Shown here piece by piece: positions 55,325 to 64,000 of a DNA stretch of 64,000 nt; the stretch's first letter is position 1, and every line of letters starts with the position of its first letter. The stretch comes from an uncultured Prevotellaceae bacterium. Its GTDB lineage: Bacteria > Bacteroidota > Bacteroidia > Bacteroidales > Bacteroidaceae. Where the stretch lies: NCBI GenBank assembly GCA_902767775.1, contig CACXIP010000004.1:1-64000 (forward strand), in the 5' to 3' direction. The notes beneath the pieces were generated by a model, which saw nothing but the letters and a program-made list of their open reading frames with translations, was not told where the DNA came from and did no database searches. Position numbers and translations under genes: made by a program.

Positions 55325-56410
55325 CTATTCTGACATTTGTGCCTTGATATATAGTTTCCTGACAAATTTCATGTCATGCTCAATCATGATGTGAATCAAA
55401 TCGGTGAAAGGGGTCTTGCGTGGATTCCACCCCAATCGCTCACGGGCTTTGGTGGGGTCTCCAAGAAGTTGGTCAACTTCCGCAGGACGGAAATATTTGG
55501 GGTCGACCTCAACGATGATTCTGCCTGTAGCACGGTCGATACCTTGCTCGTTCACGCCTTCTCCCCGCCAATCAAGATGGATGCCTACTGCCTCGAAAGC
55601 CAAAGTGGCAAACTCTCTCACGGTGTGGTACTCGCCGGTGGCGATGACAAAGTCATCGGGCTCGGGTTGCTGGAGTATCAGCCACATACACTCTATGTAA
55701 TCTTTGGCATACCCCCAGTCACGAAGAGAGTTGAGGTTGCCCAGGTATAGTTTGTCTTGGAAACCTTGGGCAATGCGTGCGGCTGCCAATGTGATTTTCC
55801 GGGTGACGAAGTTCTCACCGCGTCGCTCACTCTCATGGTTGAAGAGAATGCCATTGCAGCAGTACATGCCATAGCTCTCACGATAGTTCTTCATAATCCA
55901 GAATCCGTAGAGTTTGGCTACAGCGTATGGGGAGCGGGGATAGAACGGTGTCGTCTCTTTCTGTGGCACTTCCTGAACTTTTCCATATAGTTCAGAGGTT
56001 GAGGCTTGGTAGATGCGGCATTGCTTTTCCAATCCGCAAATGCGCACTGCCTCAAGCAAACGGAGGACGCCCACAGCATCGGTATCGGCTGTATATTCAG
56101 GTACATCAAAAGATACCTTGACATGGCTTTGCGCAGCGAGATTGTAGATTTCTGTTGGCTTAACCTCCCCGATAATCCTGATAAGTGAGGAGGAGTCGGT
56201 CATGTCTGCCCAATGCAGGTTGACAAGACGCTTCTTTTTCATGTCACGCACCCACTCGTCAAGGTAAAGGTGCTCAATACGACCTGTGTTGAAGGATGAA
56301 GACCGACGGAGCAGACCATGTACTTCATATCCTTTGTCAATAAGAAATTCGGCGAGATATGAGCCGTCCTGGCCGGTGATGCCTGTTATGAGTGCAATTT
56401 TGTCTTTCAT
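55325..56410 (-). CDS. gmd: GDP-mannose 4,6-dehydratase
   Basis: This 361-residue SDR enzyme begins [20 protein letters not shown] and has [38 protein letters not shown], and [19 protein letters not shown] with the YxxxK pair. It makes GDP-4-keto-6-deoxymannose from GDP-mannose. Full length. Upstream is manC, which supplies GDP-mannose, and downstream is fcl. Confidence 0.96.
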   Translation of the reverse strand: MKDKIALITGITGQDGSYLAEFLIDKGYEVHGLLRRSSSFNTGRIEHLYLDEWVRDMKKKRLVNLHWADMTDSSSLIRIIGEVKPTEIYNLAAQSHVKVSFDVPEYTADTDAVGVLRLLEAVRICGLEKQCRIYQASTSELYGKVQEVPQKETTPFYPRSPYAVAKLYGFWIMKNYRESYGMYCCNGILFNHESERRGENFVTRKITLAAARIAQGFQDKLYLGNLNSLRDWGYAKDYIECMWLILQQPEPDDFVIATGEYHTVREFATLAFEAVGIHLDWRGEGVNEQGIDRATGRIIVEVDPKYFRPAEVDQLLGDPTKARERLGWNPRKTPFTDLIHIMIEHDMKFVRKLYIKAQMSE

Positions 56411-56452
56411 TTGAAAGTATTGTTTGATTGATGAAGATATAAAGGAGGCACA

Positions 56453-57520
56453 TCAGCCTTCTCCAGAGAATTGCTTGATTTTCTGCTCTTCGCTGAGGCG
56501 GCAGATAAGCAGCGTGTTGTCTTTTTCTGCAATGATGTAACCATCAAGTCCTTGGATTACCACTTTCCGCTCCTCTGTGGTGTGAATGATGCAGTTGTGG
56601 GTGTCGAAAACAGAAATGTTGTTGCCTATCTTGCTGTTGCCGTAGAGGTCTTTGGGGGTTTGTACCATCAGTGAACCCCAAGTTCCGAGGTCGCTCCAGC
56701 CAAAGTCGGCAGGACATACGAAAATCTCAGAGGCCTTCTCCATGATGGCGTAGTCGACAGAGATACTCTCGCACTCAGGATAGCGCAGGTTGATGGCGGC
56801 CTGCTCTTCTGGAGTGCCGAGAATGGGAAACATGTTTTCGAACACCTTTGACATGGCCGGCTTATATACCCTAAATGCATTGACGATGGTGCTCACGCTC
56901 CAGATGAAGATGCCTGCATTCCAGAAATAGCTCTTGTTCTTGATGTATTTCTCAGCGGTGGCAGCATCGGGCTTCTCACGGAAAGAATCCACACGGAAAA
57001 TCTCCTTGTTGCGTAGCGAACTGGCAGTCAGGTCGGCCTGTATGTAGCCATAGCCAGTCTCGGGTCGGGTAGGTTTCATACCGAGAGTGACGATGGCATC
57101 AGTCTCACCTGTGAACTGCAGGCAAGAGGAAACCACTCGTCTGAACTCGCTGCTGTTGGTCACAATGTGGTCGCTGGGTGTCACCACCACATTGGCTTTC
57201 GGGTCTTCCTTCTTGATGCGCCAACTTACATATGCGATGCATGGTGCGGTATTGCGTCGGCAGGGTTCGCAAAGGATGTGCTCCAATGGGATTTGAGGCA
57301 GTTGCTCATGTACGATGTCAGCATACTTGGCATTGGTCACCACCCAAATGTGGTCAGGGTCACAGATGCCTTCAAAACGGTCGATGGTGAGTTGCAGCAA
57401 TGTGCGGCCCACTCCCAGTACGTCAATAAACTGTTTGGGCTTCTCTGCTGTACTCATAGGCCAGAAGCGGCTGCCAATGCCGCCAGCCATGATGACAAGA
57501 TGATTTCTGTTGTTTGCCAT
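56453..57520 (-). CDS. manC: Mannose-1-phosphate guanylyltransferase
   Basis: This 355-residue nucleotidyltransferase makes GDP-mannose. It has IMAGGIGSRFWPMSTAEKPKQ (pyrophosphorylase signature with the catalytic Arg and Lys) and VVTPSDHIV. It lacks the phosphomannose isomerase domain of bifunctional ManC/AlgA. With gmd and fcl it gives the GDP-L-fucose route in one block. Confidence 0.95.
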   Translation of the reverse strand: MANNRNHLVIMAGGIGSRFWPMSTAEKPKQFIDVLGVGRTLLQLTIDRFEGICDPDHIWVVTNAKYADIVHEQLPQIPLEHILCEPCRRNTAPCIAYVSWRIKKEDPKANVVVTPSDHIVTNSSEFRRVVSSCLQFTGETDAIVTLGMKPTRPETGYGYIQADLTASSLRNKEIFRVDSFREKPDAATAEKYIKNKSYFWNAGIFIWSVSTIVNAFRVYKPAMSKVFENMFPILGTPEEQAAINLRYPECESISVDYAIMEKASEIFVCPADFGWSDLGTWGSLMVQTPKDLYGNSKIGNNISVFDTHNCIIHTTEERKVVIQGLDGYIIAEKDNTLLICRLSEEQKIKQFSGEG

Positions 57521-57567
57521 ATCTTTGTTTTGTTGTTGAGGTGGCTCAGTTGATGGTTTTGGAATTC

Positions 57568-58698
57568 CTACTCGTCCTCTTCGCCTCTATGGTCGAAATG
57601 GTAGCGGAGGTCGCGTATGGGCATCCAGAAAGCTTCTGTGGGATAGTGTCGGAGCAATCTGTATTTATACTTGGTCAACACAAGGAAGCGTTTCACATGC
57701 CCTTTCACCCCTTCAAGCGAGTTGTCCAACCGCTGCTCATATTTGCCGAAATTGCCTGCATGGAGAATCTCGTTAAGCAGGAATTCTCCTTCAGCTTTGT
57801 GGGGCTTGATATAGAGGTATTTCTCCTCCAGTCCGAGAAACTCATGTAAGACATACATCATCGCTCTTGAAAATCTCTTGAGGTTGAATCGGTTGAGGAC
57901 AGAAATGAGCGCTTCATTGGCTCCCGGTGGTATGCCCTCATCATAGCGCTTGCGCAATAGGTAGAAATAGTCGATAATCTGTCGAAGTCCGATACCTTCG
58001 TTGATAAAATGCCGGAAAATGTGGTCGAGCTGGAAGAAAGCGTTGAACTCTGTGGTGGGTGTTGTGAATTTGTACTTGCCATCGGCTGAGGATGTCATAT
58101 GCTCAAACTGCTCACTGGCTACACTTTCACAGTAGGCCCAGATTTTCTTGTTCATCCGTGGGTTGAACATACGGGTGGGTTTAAAGTGTACCTCTACTGT
58201 AGTGTCTTTGAACATGGGGAAATCGACGTGCATCGAACCAGCGTGTCCGTTGTGATATTTTGAGGTGAAAGCCAATATTTCGTCTCTTGTGCCCTCGAGC
58301 CAGATGTCAATGTCGCCACAGGTGCGCAGCATGGGGTCGGGATACATGAGTGCGTTGCCCTGTCCCTTCAGAATGCAGTTGCGGAAACCCTGTTCCCGGA
58401 ACCATTCGGATGCCTTTTGGGTCTTCTCAAAAAGACCAGTGTTTATTTTCCGGAGTTTGTAGTCCTCAAGTACCCATTCCATGACATCGTCGTCGGTGGG
58501 TTTGTTGCCCATGAAGTCCTCCGGCTTCATCTTCCCGTCTTTCGTCAGAACCGTTCGGGCATACAATCCTGAAATGGTGTGCTTTTGGCTAAACTCAAGC
58601 AATTCATGCCAATTGATGTCCTTGATGCTGGGAGGAACCGGAAGATGGTCGTTGAGGCAGAATTTCAGAAATTCCAAATATATAGTATCTTTTTCCAT
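57568..58698 (-). CDS. Nucleotidyltransferase-family protein (NTP_transf_5-like)
   Basis: This 376-residue protein has a MYPDPMLRTCGDIDIWLEG segment (GDxDxW-type metal site) in a mixed alpha/beta domain, with EVHFKPTRMFNPRMN after it. This fits the nucleotidyltransferase-like family found in O-antigen and capsule loci. Its reaction is not known. It lies between manC and the initiating sugar transferase in the same direction. No signal peptide or membrane helix. Confidence 0.78.
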   Translation of the reverse strand: MEKDTIYLEFLKFCLNDHLPVPPSIKDINWHELLEFSQKHTISGLYARTVLTKDGKMKPEDFMGNKPTDDDVMEWVLEDYKLRKINTGLFEKTQKASEWFREQGFRNCILKGQGNALMYPDPMLRTCGDIDIWLEGTRDEILAFTSKYHNGHAGSMHVDFPMFKDTTVEVHFKPTRMFNPRMNKKIWAYCESVASEQFEHMTSSADGKYKFTTPTTEFNAFFQLDHIFRHFINEGIGLRQIIDYFYLLRKRYDEGIPPGANEALISVLNRFNLKRFSRAMMYVLHEFLGLEEKYLYIKPHKAEGEFLLNEILHAGNFGKYEQRLDNSLEGVKGHVKRFLVLTKYKYRLLRHYPTEAFWMPIRDLRYHFDHRGEEDE

Positions 58699-58710
58699 GT
58701 CTGATGAGGG

Positions 58711-59301
58711 CTAATGTTTGGATATTTTCGCAAATGTGAGGAATATGATTTTGAAATACTCTTTCAGTGTACGGTTGTTGATGTATCGGAGATTGTATTC
58801 TATTTTCTTGGGCATGATTTCTTCGACATACATGCGCTCTGGATTATCGCTTTTTCCAAGTAGTTCGTTCTCATTGGAAAATTCAATGGAGGCATAGTCG
58901 GTAATGCCTGGACGAACACTCAGTACTACACGCTGTGAGGGTGTGTACAGCCTAACATATTTTTCCACTTCAGGTCGGGGACCCACCAAACTCATCTCGC
59001 CGACGAACACGTTCCACAATTGTGGCAACTCGTCGAGCTTGTATTTGCGGATATAGTATCCTGCTTTTGTGATGCGTGTGTCTTTTCCGCCTACAGTGAT
59101 GAGCCGTGCTCGGTCGGAGTCTCTCCGCATGGTGCGGAATTTGTAGAGTCTGAAAGGAATGCCGTTTTTACCTATGCGTTTCTGTGAATAGAAACCCGGT
59201 CCGGAACTGCTGGTGCGGATGATGATGTAGATGGTCAGAAACACCGGCGACAGCAATATGAGGCCGATGGCAGAAAGCAGAATGTCGAAAAACCTAATCA
59301 T
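58711..59301 (-). CDS. Initiating sugar transferase (polyprenyl-phosphate phosphoglycosyl transferase)
   Basis: This 196-residue membrane protein fits the bacterial sugar transferase family (PglC/WcaJ catalytic part). It has an N-terminal membrane re-entrant helix (DILLSAIGLILLSPVFLTIY), then KRIGKNGIPFRLYKFRTM, KLDELPQLWNVFVGEMSLVGPRPE and VRPGITDYASIE. It lacks the extra N-terminal transmembrane domain of WcaJ-type proteins. It begins chain assembly by putting the first sugar-phosphate on undecaprenyl phosphate. It overlaps the aminotransferase gene by 4 bp. Confidence 0.94.
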   Translation of the reverse strand: MIRFFDILLSAIGLILLSPVFLTIYIIIRTSSSGPGFYSQKRIGKNGIPFRLYKFRTMRRDSDRARLITVGGKDTRITKAGYYIRKYKLDELPQLWNVFVGEMSLVGPRPEVEKYVRLYTPSQRVVLSVRPGITDYASIEFSNENELLGKSDNPERMYVEEIMPKKIEYNLRYINNRTLKEYFKIIFLTFAKISKH

Positions 59302-60521
59302 ATTTGGTGGCGTGCCACGATAGTGTCATGGGCATTGACAACCGTTTCTATCACTATTTGCACTTGCTCATCGGTGAGCTGAGGATAGACGGGCAGAGAA
59401 ACCTCATGTTCGTAGTGTCTGTGTGCGTTGGGATAGTTGGCTATGTCATAACCGAGTGAGCGATAATAGCTCAGCATAGGTAGTGGGACAAAATGCACAT
59501 TTACCGCCACTTCGTGCTGTGCTATCTCACTGATTAGTTCATCCCTCTGTTGTTCTGTGAACCCTTTGATGCGCAGCGTATAGACATGATATGATGTTAT
59601 GCTGTCGTCTTTGACGGATGGAGGTAGGATGGCCCAGTCGTATTGGCTTAGGGCCTCGTCGTATGCATTGTAAATGCGTTTGCGCTCAGCCAGCAGTTTA
59701 TCGTATTGTCGAATTTGAGCAAAACCGATGGCGGCATTGACATCTGCCATGTTCACCTTCATGCCCCTGCCCACGATATCATATCGCCATCCGCCAGCCT
59801 GGCTCTTGGTATAAGCATCTTTTGTTTGACAGTTGAGTGTCATCAGCCTCATGTCCTTGTAGAGTTGTGCATTGTCAAAAGGAGCTGGAAGATTGAAGCA
59901 GATGATGCCGCCTTCTGCTGTTGTGATGTTTTTCACAGCATGAAGGGAGAAAATGGTGATGTCGGTCTGAGGACCTGCAGCTTGACCGCGGTAACGGGCA
60001 CCCAGTGAATGGGCTGAGTCGTTGAGGACCAAGATTCTTCCCAGTTGTTCCTGCACAGGAGATGAGGGACGGAACATAGCCTGTATCTCTGGTTCATTGA
60101 CAAGCGACATGATGGCTTCATAGTCACAGGGGAAACCTGCTATGTCGACGGGAATGATGGCTTTGGTGTGGGGGGTGATGGCTTTTCTGATTTCATCCAC
60201 GGATATATTGAAATCTTGTCCAGAGTCGACCATCACCACTTTGGCTCCTGCCCACATTGCAGCCATGGCGGTGGCGCAATAAGTGTAGGCAGGAATGATG
60301 ACTTCGTCATCGCTGTTGAGTCCCAGCCAACGAAGCATCATGATGGCTCCCGATGTCCATGAGTTCACGGCCAGTGCAGCCTGACAATCTGTAAGTTTCA
60401 TGACTTCTGCCTCAAGAGCCTTGACCTTAGGTCCTGTGGTAATCCATCCGGAGCGAAGAGAGTCCACTACTTCATTGATGACACTTTCGTCAATGTAAGG
60501 GGGAGAAAAGGGTATCTTCAT
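59298..60521 (-). CDS. DegT/DnrJ/EryC1/StrS-type aminotransferase
   Basis: This 407-residue PLP enzyme has the sugar-aminotransferase layout: VNSWTSGAIMMLRWLGL (active-site loop), VIIPAYTYCATAMAAMWAGA, and the PLP lysine in FSLHAVKNITTAEGG (K in HAVKN). It makes amino sugars such as a 4-amino-4-deoxy sugar for polymer assembly. The stop overlaps the start of the sugar transferase gene, so the two products may act in succession on the first sugar. Confidence 0.92.
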   Translation of the reverse strand: MKIPFSPPYIDESVINEVVDSLRSGWITTGPKVKALEAEVMKLTDCQAALAVNSWTSGAIMMLRWLGLNSDDEVIIPAYTYCATAMAAMWAGAKVVMVDSGQDFNISVDEIRKAITPHTKAIIPVDIAGFPCDYEAIMSLVNEPEIQAMFRPSSPVQEQLGRILVLNDSAHSLGARYRGQAAGPQTDITIFSLHAVKNITTAEGGIICFNLPAPFDNAQLYKDMRLMTLNCQTKDAYTKSQAGGWRYDIVGRGMKVNMADVNAAIGFAQIRQYDKLLAERKRIYNAYDEALSQYDWAILPPSVKDDSITSYHVYTLRIKGFTEQQRDELISEIAQHEVAVNVHFVPLPMLSYYRSLGYDIANYPNAHRHYEHEVSLPVYPQLTDEQVQIVIETVVNAHDTIVARHQI

Positions 60522-60600
60522 ATATGTGTCGAAATTATTTTTATATTGGATTATCAGTAGAGTTGAATTCTTTCAATATGAGGAATTAATGTTATTGCAA

Positions 60601-61710
60601 TCATGCTTGAGCCATGGCTGCAGAATGCGTAGGTATGGGCTTGCTTTTTACAGGCAACTCCATCACCTGACAAAACTTTTGCTCATCGAAAAGACTGTAG
60701 GTGTTGTGGATATTGTTCAGTCGGGCTGCCTCTGCCATACATTGGGACAAAGCAGCAGTATCTTCTGGCTGGCAGGTGTGTCCGTTGACTCCCTCCTTCA
60801 CTATCTCGCTGATGATGGGAACGCACCTCGTGGCAGCAACGGGTTTGTCGAAGCACATGGCTTCGAGTACCACGTTGGGAAAACCCTCCATTCGGGATGG
60901 GAGTACAAACACATCACAGTAGCGCATATATGGATAGGGGTTGGGTGTGAACCCCATGAAACTGACACCATCTGATGGAGATACACCGTCTGCCATTTCC
61001 TTGGCATAGTCGGAGCCGATACGTCCGAGAATGGTGAGATGTGCTTCTGGCAACTGCTTCCTCACCATGGAAAAAGCATTGAGCAACACGTCGATTCCCT
61101 TGGAATAAGTGATGTTGCTTACCGTAAGGAACTGGATGCCTTCCTCGGTAAAAGGATTGGCGTGATTCTCTGATGCTGCTATGATGGCATCTTTGTCAAC
61201 GGGATTGTTGATGGTCACCACTTTGTTGCCCGGCAAACCATATCGTGCCATGGCCTCATCTCGCATGGCATCGGTCTGTGCGACAATGGTCTTTGCCCAA
61301 GGGAGCAAACGCTTGTTGAGCCAGCGAATGACATTCCATTTGAATTCGGTATAACCGCTGTACAAATGGTTGCTGGGCATATTGGGCAGGCGTACGATAA
61401 CAGGAATGCCCATTCTGCGACCAGCAATAAGAGCCAGTAAAGAGACATATTCGCAACTGGAAAACATGATGGTGTCGCGATGTTTCCGCAAGTATCTTGT
61501 CAGTTTGGGAAGGGCTGTGAGGATACGGCGTGCCCCAAGGATGTCGAGTTCAAACTCAGGCTTGATCCATTCGCTGATTTCGTCTTCTCCACCACACAAG
61601 CATACAAACCTGACCTGATGGCCATGCCGTTTCAGTACACGGGCCAAGAGAATGCTCACGCGTTCAGAGCCTCCCGTCCCAAGGTCGGCGAGAAGAAAAC
61701 TATAGGTCAT
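60601..61710 (-). CDS. Glycosyltransferase, GT4
   Basis: This 369-residue protein has DLGTGGSERVSILLARVLKR (donor-side N-terminus) and, near the C-terminus, VLPSRMEGFPNVVLEAMCFD, the ExxxxxxxE motif. FLTVSNITYSKGIDVLLNAF marks the second domain. It overlaps the polymerase gene by 4 bp. Donor and acceptor unknown. Confidence 0.92.
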   Translation of the reverse strand: MTYSFLLADLGTGGSERVSILLARVLKRHGHQVRFVCLCGGEDEISEWIKPEFELDILGARRILTALPKLTRYLRKHRDTIMFSSCEYVSLLALIAGRRMGIPVIVRLPNMPSNHLYSGYTEFKWNVIRWLNKRLLPWAKTIVAQTDAMRDEAMARYGLPGNKVVTINNPVDKDAIIAASENHANPFTEEGIQFLTVSNITYSKGIDVLLNAFSMVRKQLPEAHLTILGRIGSDYAKEMADGVSPSDGVSFMGFTPNPYPYMRYCDVFVLPSRMEGFPNVVLEAMCFDKPVAATRCVPIISEIVKEGVNGHTCQPEDTAALSQCMAEAARLNNIHNTYSLFDEQKFCQVMELPVKSKPIPTHSAAMAQA

Positions 61711-62909
61711 CTGACTTGTGGATATTTTCGTTTCATGTTATCCAGATGGATAAAGAACAACATCAAGTAGAAGTAATTCGTTAATGTATAATAAGTTACA
61801 GCACCCCAATCTGTCATTAGTCGAATGAGAAGCCATGTGACAATGAGCACAGCGCTGCTGTCTAATTTAATATATTTCAGTTCTTTAAACAAAAGATACA
61901 GATACATACTGTAATAGGAGATGAGTCCCACAATGCCTCCACATGCGGCAAGTTCGGCATAATTGCAATGGGTATAGGTACTCTTGCCGTATTCTTCATG
62001 AAGGAAAAGCAAAGAATTGTTGATGCCACAACCAAAGAAGGGTGTTTTGTGGAATTGCCTCCAAGCGGCTTCCCTGTAAATACGCCTCAGATAAGAAGAG
62101 GCGTCTTCTTTTCCTTCGCCTGTGATGGAAGCTATCAAACCATTCATTCGGTCTGCCAGACCTGAAAACATGCTGGTCTGACTCAAGATGATTAGAGTGA
62201 AGATACCTGTTATGGTAAAAGCTGCAATTTTCATGGAAGGCAGCAAGGAATCTCCTTTGGCGTTTCTTCTCTGTTTGAAGTAGTAGAGGAAAAAAATTCC
62301 AAGCACCAACATCACAAACGCTTTCCTAGATTGTGTGGCGCCAATGATGAACAGGCAGGGCAGCCATATTACGATTGTCCAATCTTTCTTTACAAACAAG
62401 AAAAAATAATAGTTGAGCATTAAGACGATGGCGGTCAGCATCGCTATCGTATTGACATTGTTGAAAGCATTTTGCATGCGTGCACCATCTTCTTCTGACG
62501 AAATAATATCCTCAACACCATAGTAAAAATAAGTATATACGACCACCACAAAGCCAGCCCACATGATTATCTTGAGCAAGATATTGATATCTTTGATGTT
62601 TTTCCAATACTCATAATAAATATACAAGGCAATCAGTGAGAAAAAGATGGTTTTGGAAATGCGAATGGTGTAGTAGCCGTTCATAGCCCAAAAAAGGGTG
62701 GCATAACAATAGAGGCAAAACTGCAGGGTAAAAAGGTGGTATTTGTTGATTGTTAATTTGAAGTTAGAGAACAACAGCATCAAAAGAGAGAATCCCACGA
62801 GAATAATGGGTTTTTCTCCAAAGATGTTGATGGAAACAAGAAACGCAAACGTGACAATCCATAGGAATTTGTCAGTCGACGTGAATTTTTGAGATGTATT
62901 TGAGCGCAT
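61707..62909 (-). CDS. O-antigen polymerase/ligase family membrane protein
   Basis: This 400-residue polytopic protein has about ten transmembrane segments and a periplasmic loop with AAWRQFHKTPFFGCGINNSL followed by STYTHCNYAELAACGG, the Wzy_C/O-antigen ligase motif. It should polymerise repeat units or ligate the chain. ATG 62909 (MRSNTSQKFTSTDKFLW) is favoured over ATG 63008, whose extra residues are not typical. Confidence 0.88.
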   Translation of the reverse strand: MRSNTSQKFTSTDKFLWIVTFAFLVSINIFGEKPIILVGFSLLMLLFSNFKLTINKYHLFTLQFCLYCYATLFWAMNGYYTIRISKTIFFSLIALYIYYEYWKNIKDINILLKIIMWAGFVVVVYTYFYYGVEDIISSEEDGARMQNAFNNVNTIAMLTAIVLMLNYYFFLFVKKDWTIVIWLPCLFIIGATQSRKAFVMLVLGIFFLYYFKQRRNAKGDSLLPSMKIAAFTITGIFTLIILSQTSMFSGLADRMNGLIASITGEGKEDASSYLRRIYREAAWRQFHKTPFFGCGINNSLLFLHEEYGKSTYTHCNYAELAACGGIVGLISYYSMYLYLLFKELKYIKLDSSAVLIVTWLLIRLMTDWGAVTYYTLTNYFYLMLFFIHLDNMKRKYPQVR

Positions 62910-63277
62910 GATGTTTTGAAAGAATGTTGACAGAAAAGCGTATAAACAATCAGATGGTAGGAATGTAAATGCATGGGCATATCTTACCCTCATCGCTGAT
63001 TTTGACAAAAGCGACGTATGGGCAAAGAATATAAAGCCAGAATGCTACACCACCTTAAAGGCCAGGACATACGAACATCACGCAATCATCTTTTGCAAGA
63101 ATTGCGCAAGACCATCAAAAATGATAGAAAAATCATACATCCCAATCTTGCAGTATCTGCAATCAACGCTTTCTTGTTTTCAAAGCACAAAGGTAATCAT
63201 TTTTTTTATAATAAGGGAGGAAAAGCTTTTTTTTTGCAGATAGGAATATAATTTTTGGTTGTTTTTGGAGTAATAAG
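62910..63277. other. Intergenic region before the polymerase gene
   Basis: About 370 bp with no gene that I accept. It contains a minus-strand -7 box (63188-63195) that would drive the polymerase and downstream genes, and AT-rich DNA. A plus-strand frame at 63018-63251 has no family features. Confidence 0.5.
63188..63195 (-). promoter_or_regulatory. -7 promoter box of the polysaccharide cluster
   Basis: CAAAGGTA is TACCTTTG on the minus strand, a TAnnTTTG match. It is about 280 bp before the polymerase start at 62909, so the leader would be long. Confidence 0.5.
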
Positions 63278-64000
63278 TTAATCATATAGAAGACCTTGGT
63301 CTTCCTTGTCGGTGTCATGGGATAGTTTCCATCCAGTAATCTTCATGAGGGTGTAGATGAAGTTCTTGGTGTTGTAGGGTTTGTTAAGCGACTTCCTTAA
63401 TTGTTCCACCTGTTGAGGAAATGTTTCCTGATAGCTGTCTGTAACGTAGATGAAAAAAGGAATTTGGCAGGAGATGTCCCAAGACTTTTGGCTTCTGTCA
63501 GCAGCATGTCCGATGTAGTTGGGAGCCGACTCATAAAGATCCAATCCGTGGTCGGGAAAATAGAAAACCATTGCACACTCATCTTTGTATAGATTCATAA
63601 TTGAGGACACCACATGATCGTTGTACCGTGTAGCGTTATCATATTGAGCCAGGCGCTCTTGTTGGTGAGCAGGGCATTCTTTATAGTCTTCTGATTTGAA
63701 ATATTCCCATGATGATGGGTACCGATTCGTGAAATCCTCATGCTGTCCCATAAGGTTGACAATGGTGATGGTGGGAAGGCTGTCACTTTTGAGGAAAGAA
63801 TCCAAAACTGGCACAACCACCTGATCGTATCGGCTTGCTGCCTCAGGATGTTGCTCTGCGTACCAGATGGTGTCGGAAAGATCGGCAAATGTAGCCTGTA
63901 CATTGTCAAACATACCATAAGAATTTTGGTTGGATACCCATCTGATAGTGTATTTTTGACTGAAAACATCGAAAAAGGTGGGATAGTCATACCAGTTGTC
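63278..64000 (-). CDS. Phosphoethanolamine-transferase-like sulfatase-fold protein (5' end beyond window)
   Basis: The reading frame is open to the window edge; 240 C-terminal residues are seen. It contains DNWYDYPTFFDVFSQKYTIR, WVSNQNSYGMFDN, ITIVNLMGQHEDFTNRYPSS, and VFYFPDHGLDLYES (metal-binding Asp-His). This is the pattern of the alkaline-phosphatase-fold domain of EptA/CptA-type enzymes, which place phosphoethanolamine on lipid A or other glycans. The membrane N-terminal part should lie outside the window. Frame and stop at 63278 are clear. Confidence 0.85.
   Translation of the reverse strand, partial: DNWYDYPTFFDVFSQKYTIRWVSNQNSYGMFDNVQATFADLSDTIWYAEQHPEAASRYDQVVVPVLDSFLKSDSLPTITIVNLMGQHEDFTNRYPSSWEYFKSEDYKECPAHQQERLAQYDNATRYNDHVVSSIMNLYKDECAMVFYFPDHGLDLYESAPNYIGHAADRSQKSWDISCQIPFFIYVTDSYQETFPQQVEQLRKSLNKPYNTKNFIYTLMKITGWKLSHDTDKEDQGLLYD

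Noticed and set aside
63018-63251. Plus-strand frame of 77 residues near the cluster promoter
   Set aside because: Runs against the operon, overlaps the promoter box and shows no signal, domain or codon pattern of a gene.

Overview
The window looks like chromosomal DNA of a Bacteroidota bacterium, most likely a Prevotella-like member of the Bacteroidales. Pointers are the type IX secretion (T9SS) block porP-gldK-gldL-gldM-gldN, many -7 promoter boxes of the form TAnnTTTG, large secreted proteins with T9SS-type C-terminal sorting domains, Bacteroidota-type lipoproteins, and families such as DUF2795, FadL/OMPP1, DUF4369/TlpA-like and GxxExxY. No phage, plasmid or CRISPR locus was seen.

Layout. 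1-612 is the 3' end of an rRNA operon (partial 23S, then 5S). 767-2244 holds a methyltransferase-like gene, a PduO-type cobalamin adenosyltransferase and a DUF2795 gene. 2756-6657 is a 1228-residue secreted protein followed by a 57-residue acidic peptide. 7071-13248 is the T9SS core operon, followed by a small outer-membrane barrel. 14379-14804 is an AT-rich GxxExxY gene between roughly 150-bp direct repeats. Then come priA (15092-17353), three tandem 80-bp promoter-like repeats, a second large secreted protein (17819-20917) and a second small peptide homologous to the first. 21366-34526 is mostly housekeeping: tRNA-Leu(UAA), a TlpA-like lipoprotein, yifB/comM, a secreted hydrolase, an FKBP lipoprotein, pyrE, argH, comF, recX, prmC, ribD, DUF3737 and a PatB-type lyase. 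34575-47961 holds a gamma-carbonic anhydrase, waaA, gltX, a 7TM-HD phosphodiesterase, a glycosyltransferase, a FadL-like porin, an SF1 helicase, a YiiX-like lipoprotein and a GH65-like glycosidase. 48118-64000 is a minus-strand surface-polysaccharide cluster: GDP-L-fucose synthesis (manC, gmd, fcl), UDP-galactofuranose (glf), an initiating sugar transferase, glycosyltransferases, an aminotransferase, a polymerase/ligase and, at the window edge, a phosphoethanolamine-transferase-like sulfatase-fold enzyme.

Two themes stand out. First, the T9SS machine sits between two large putative T9SS cargo genes, each followed immediately by a small M-x-x-YIKP-x-TE peptide gene; this is a candidate uncharacterised secretion- or surface-associated module. 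Second, the chromosome is peppered with short-period (7, 8 and 9 bp) degenerate tandem repeats of at least eight sequence families, mostly in intergenic DNA. Only the two 9-bp families that lack stop codons have entered genes: they are found inside or at the end of gldL and prmC, and near the start of an outer-membrane barrel gene. One array fills nearly the whole predicted 5' leader of an FKBP gene. All functional statements rest on reading translations and motifs by eye; no searches were run.
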